A model generated the notes under the pieces. It was not told where the DNA came from. It searched no databases and was given only the letters and a program-made list of their open reading frames with translations. Source: Tubiluchus corallicola (lineage: Eukaryota; Priapulida; Priapulimorpha; Priapulimorphida; Tubiluchidae). From it: a DNA stretch of 64,000 nt. Both the position numbers and the translations under genes were made by a program. Below are positions 60,001-64,000 of this stretch, in pieces; the stretch's first letter is position 1, and the number at the start of each line of letters is the position of its first letter. The stretch lies in assembly GCA_030141605.1 (NCBI GenBank), contig JAQGDQ010000137.1:124001-188000 (forward strand), read 5' to 3'.

Positions 60001-63000
60001 CACAGAAAGGGCAAATAAATTGCGCCTTCGCTCAATCACATGGTTTACCGACATACACACATCGGAGCATTGTTTAATGATTTTGTTCATCGCCGTGGTC
60101 AATGTATCGCCACTATCTCAGCTTTAGATATATAATTGAGGACTAGACTAAAACAATGAAATTGGCTTCAGTCACAGTTACAGTCAACCAGGCCTACCTA
60201 TAGATTCCTTTCAATTTGTCTCGTCGAAACCTTTCACTTGATATATTACAAGTCACAATTCTTCCAGGCTAAAAATCACCTGTGACAACCTATCCAGTTT
60301 CAGTTTTTGGCCTCTAGCAATAGAAATAAGCAATGTTCAGTCATGTATAAGAAGTTGGGCCATTTAACCACATACCAAAATTTTTGGCCCTAACAAAAAT
60401 TGTAGGAGCAAATAGAGCCTAACTAAAAAAGATGTATGTCTGCTGTCCTAGTCTCTTTGACTGAGGTCATCGCTCGGTAAGCCATTGTCTGAAGCCAGCC
60501 CCCAGTACCCGCCCTTTTACCTTTGCAAATTTCATAATTCCAGTTTATTTATTTTTGCATTTATTGACAAAACTGTTTTAACACTTTTGGCAATGTCATG
60601 TGACTACTTGTCTAAAAATACTGCACATCTACTCTTACTCTGTTACAAATACATGCAAAAACATTGACTCCTTGTCCAATACTATAAGAGGAGTTGAGTG
60701 ACAAAGCCGTTCACCCTAATTTTCATATTTTGCTCCTATCTCGGAACTTTCATAGACGCCAATTTCTGAAAAATACTTAATGCTTGTGTTACCTGCACGA
60801 AAAGAGTTTTGAATTTAACTCAAAGCCCTAAAAGGAGTTGGGTAATAATTGAAACACTGACCAATGTCCACTGTACTTGACCCTAATGCTATATGCAGAA
60901 TCTTACCGGGTAATTCATTTTTCCAATACTTAGGTACATCATTCTTTGAAATAACTATGAAACTACAGCCAGATTAAAAAATATTTGAAAGAGCAAAAAA
61001 ATAATGTTGTGGCAAAAAAACTAATGTAAATATTTTTAATTTGTTCAGGGAATAAGTTGTTGCCATATTGCTAGATACAATGATTTTTTAAGTTACATTT
61101 CATAAACGTAAATTTTAGATAAATTTGCTAAATTTTTGTGCCAATTCTGTTTTGACAGGCAGTGGTAAGAAGTGAGAAAAAGTTGTGTTAATACATGGCT
61201 GGCCTATAGCTTACCCAAATACGCTTAAGGGACAGACAATGGATATATATCTGCTGCACTAACTAGTAATGGTACGTTACATTCTCTGATCATAAGCTTT
61301 TATTTTAAAGTGTATTAAACCACCAAGAGTTCTTAGACAAATATCATTGTCATTCAATATTCACAGGATTTCAGCTACTAGATTTGACAAAAGTAAGCAA
61401 TGATTAAGTAAGATCTGGAAAGACTGATGGAGACCAGGGACAAAAGTTTATTCTAATAAATTGTTATAAACCTGTACAGTTATAGTGCATTATATAATAT
61501 ATTAAATAATGCTAAATTCAATCTTATCTTTCAGATTCAAAAGGACCTAGAGCTGAACTTGGTTATTTCACATGCAAAAGGCCAACAGTGAAACTAAATT
61601 TTACATGTGTTATAAAACATCCATTCCACCTTTGCAATTTCAGATTAACAAATTTCTTTAACAGTAAAATTGGGGCAGCAATCTCCAATCCCAATTTAAA
61701 AAAAAGGAAAAAATGATGAAAGGACACAGTTTAGATTGGTCAAAAGGTAGTTAACAATAGCGAAAAACATGGGTCAACGAAAGTAATAGAGGGGTGCAAG
61801 AGAAAGGACATCGAATGACAAACTGTCCCTCTATACAAAGCAGTCGTTCGTCCTATTTTGGAATTTGCATCAGTGGTGTGGTCATTAGCAGTTTGTAACT
61901 CTCAAAGATGCTTTGGAGAAAACTCAAGACAGATGTATGAGGCTAGTCCATGATGCAGATCCTGCAGTTATGTCCACTTTGGAACAAAGCCTTGCAAAGT
62001 CTAAAAGACCTGACCACAACGCGGTTATTGACGGTCTCTCCTCAACAATTTGTGAAATTGCGGCAGATTTGATGTGTCAACTGTTTCACTATTAAGTGAA
62101 TTTCAAGGGCCCACAACACGAGAAGAGAAGAAATGAGGTCTGCTATTAGTGTGAGAGTATTGTACAAATAATTTAGAATTGTGTCCACGTAAATTACGTA
62201 GTGGTCTAGAAAAAATTTGTCACTACGCAAAACAGAACTCCCACTAATGACTTTATAACAGTTAATAAGATCTATAGTATCACAGCATTGTTCAAGAGAA
62301 GATACAGAGTCAGGTTGAATATCACAGGCCAGACTAATACATCTCCATTGAGTTCTTTCTAAAGCATTTTAAGAGTAACATGCTATGGTGACCAAACAAC
62401 ACGTATATTTTAGTATTGGCCTAACTACAGCTTTATAAAGATGTACAATAACTTTTGCACTATGTGATGAAATGCAGTGTTTTATCATTCCAATGCGTCT
62501 ATTAGCCCGAGAAATAATATACTCAATATGTGAGTTCCACTTCAGGTTGCTTGAGATTAATACCCCTAAATCACGTACAACTGATTTTTCTTCAATAACA
62601 CCATCTCTCAGATAATAAGGTATTACAGAATTAAAATGAATACAAGTGAGCTGCATTTACTACGTTTGAGGAACATTAACATAGTTGTCACACCACCGCT
62701 TAATTTCAGACAGGTCAGCTGGTAAGATCTCTTGATCAGAGGAATTTCTAATTGGACGGTAAGGTTTTATATCACCAACAAACAGTGTTATACATGTGCA
62801 GGGAATACATAGTAACATCACTGATAAATATAAGAAAACAATAAGGTGCCCGACAAAGTCCATTGAGGAATGCCACTGGTTACATTTCTCCAGGAAGTGG
62901 TTACACCATTTCCCTTCTGTGTGTTAAAAAATAATGAAATCATTGGAGTAGTTTCCCTCTTATATCAACAAATTCCATTTTCAACATGACACGACAAAGA

Positions 63001-63957
63001 GGAACGGAATCAAATGCTTTTCTAAAATCAATATATAGAATATCAATTGATGGGAGAAAAGGGTCATCAAAGAATTGGGACCAGTCATTTAAGCATTCGA
63101 GAAGATTTGTTATTGTGGAGCGTTGTGGTAAAGAGCTGTGTTATTATTGAATTGGCCAAAAGATAGGAGGAATTTTAGTACATCGTCTTACAAAAGAGAT
63201 TCAAGACATTTAGAGACAAGAGAAGACAGAGAAATAAAACGTAATTCGTCACATGTCAAGTTGGTGCTAGGTTTTTTGGGGATAGGAGTAACATTAATAC
63301 TGATCTTGTCAATTGTTATAAAATTATGAAAGGACTCTCAGTTTTACAAAAAAAAGATTTTGTAAAAAGACCATGCAGAGAACTACGAGGCCATGATTCC
63401 CAAACTCTTCATCGAATATAGCCGAACCAACATCGGTTTTCATTTTTTTTGTCTCTCGTGTGGCCCATCCAGGGAACTCCCTCTCATCGATAAATTTTAA
63501 ATGAATATGAGAAGGGACTCATACGAGTCGAACTCTAGGTCCCGGTGTCATTGTAAAGAAAATTGGTTGTCAAATCATTTCATTGTTTCGTTGTCACTGA
63601 GGAAACAACGAAATGACTTGAAAACCAATTGGTCCTTCGTTATCCTTTCTCTTGCGCCCCCCTATTACTTTCCTTCACCCATATTTTTCGCAATTGTTAA
63701 CTAAATATTCTAATTATAGGTTATGTCTTGTATTCACGAGATAAATAAGAAAATGTTTACCACTATCTAATGTAACTTACAGAAACAGCATATTTCAAAG
63801 CAATGCCTTGAAGGGTGTCATCTGGGGCAACGGTATGACGTATAACTGTCTCAGTTCTAGAAAATGTATTAGCCGCAGTGCCGTATTTTGCTTGCTGACG
63901 CACGTAATGACCCAAAGATTGGGTTTCTTCCGTATGACCAATTTCTCCGTCGGCCAT
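57043..63957 (-). CDS. LYSMD1: LysM domain-containing protein, LYSMD1/2 family
   Basis: Three exons: 63781-63957, 57979-58403, 57043-57238; 798 bases, 265 residues. It begins MADGEIGHTEETQSL; an in-frame ATG at 63999 exists upstream but MADGE fits the family better. The LysM domain spans residues ~38-83: VIRHTVAPDDTLQGIALKYA then VSMEQIKRANRLWTNDSLFL, with the family signature DTLxGxALKY and MEQIKRAN across the exon 1-2 junction. The middle is a serine-rich low-complexity linker (SSSSSSSEQ). DFLQKIDCTTAQIRSQVEKM resembles the second conserved segment. The C-terminus DDIFEL matches DEIFKL of human LYSMD1 as I recall it, and so favours LYSMD1 over LYSMD2. There is no signal peptide or membrane segment; the cellular role of the family is poorly known. 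Intron 1 is 5.4 kb with LINE debris. Confidence 0.9.
61748..61815 (+). repeat. Inverted repeat flanking LINE debris, left arm
   Basis: 68 bp matching 63636-63703 in inverted orientation (TAGTTAACAAT, GCGAAAAA, GAAAGTAATAG, GCAAGAGAAAGGA). The arms enclose 1.8 kb holding two LINE tails. Confidence 0.75.
61816..62095 (+). mobile_element. LINE tail fragment, plus strand
   Basis: In LYSMD1 intron 1. Translation near 61830-61890 gives LYKAVVRPILEFASVVWS and, after a frame change, DALEKTQDRCMRLVHDADPA, a conserved stretch downstream of the reverse transcriptase in many LINEs. It is a short, frame-broken fragment. Confidence 0.75.
62150..63170 (-). mobile_element. LINE reverse transcriptase fragment, minus strand
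   Basis: Same strand as LYSMD1, in its first intron. In order: a KAFDSVPLCRVMLKMEF-like motif A region (about 63000-63040), LFVGDIKPYRPI in place of the FADD box, LSEIKRWCDNYVNV (62660-62710), VVRDLGVLISSNLKWNSHI and LYKAVVRPILKYT (62369-62600). Frameshifts and stops break it and the catalytic FADD is lost. It converges with the plus-strand tail at about 62100. Confidence 0.8.
63561..63630. repeat. Hairpin, 29-bp arms
   Basis: AATTGGTTGTCAAATCATTT (then CATTGTTTC) pairs with the complement of GAAACAACGAAATGACTTGA (then AAACCAATT), with three mismatches in 29 and a loop of about 12 bases. It directly adjoins the right arm of the 68-bp inverted repeat and is probably part of a small palindromic element. 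Confidence 0.8.
63636..63703 (-). repeat. Inverted repeat flanking LINE debris, right arm
   Basis: Inverted counterpart of 61748-61815, with most positions identical over 68 bases. Confidence 0.75.
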
Positions 63958-64000
63958 ATTGCGATCAGTAGAGCAGAAAAGCGCAAAACAGCTGAGCATT

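Noticed and set aside
59872-60127. Open frames on both strands (76 and 80 codons) with less AT-rich composition
   Set aside because: Neither translation matches a family I know and there are no convincing splice borders; possibly a fragment of an unrelated pseudogene, but unsupported.

Overview
The window is animal nuclear DNA: AT-rich, intron-dense, single-copy protein genes with GT-AG introns, and many decayed transposons. Gene content (outer-arm dynein heavy chain, kinetochore Zwilch, ribosomal protein L4 hosting U18 snoRNAs, a LysM-domain protein) fits a metazoan. The mix of hAT, LINE and SINE debris and moderate intron sizes suggests an invertebrate. I cannot name a phylum from the sequence alone.

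Layout. (1) 544-8424, minus: the first seven coding exons (314 codons) of an axonemal dynein heavy chain of the DNAH5/DNAH8 type, running off the left edge. (2) 8425-9350: a short intergenic space containing a chain of three AT-rich palindromes. (3) 9351-17877, plus: a complete 11-exon, 402-residue coiled-coil protein that I do not recognise, head-to-head with the dynein gene. (4) 17878-25440: a gene-poor stretch with dispersed repeats, a gag-like ORF with an in-frame stop, a probable solo LTR and a broken trypsin-like protease. (5) 25752-44499, minus: a complete 16-coding-exon ZWILCH gene (622 residues). Its introns hold a LINE with endonuclease and reverse transcriptase remnants, a second LINE tail, a tRNA-like element, tandem repeats and a 737-bp hAT element with a perfect 8-bp target duplication. 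(6) About 47317-53949, plus: RPL4 (383 residues), head-to-head with ZWILCH. Its introns carry four box C/D snoRNAs, two of them U18. (7) 53950-57042: intergenic, one tRNA-type SINE. (8) 57043-63957, minus: a three-exon LYSMD1-like gene whose first intron contains two converging LINE tails.

The gene models rest on splice signals plus frame. The concatenated exons of ZWILCH, RPL4, LYSMD1 and the coiled-coil gene each give an uninterrupted frame whose length is a multiple of three. The most informative points are: the ZWILCH-RPL4 head-to-head pair, which is also the human arrangement on chromosome 15; the duplicated, symmetrically placed snoRNA pairs in RPL4; and the unrecognised coiled-coil gene sharing an upstream region with a dynein gene, which hints at a ciliary role. 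I did not find a clearly new biological system. The best candidates for something undescribed are the coiled-coil protein and the non-U18 snoRNA pair.
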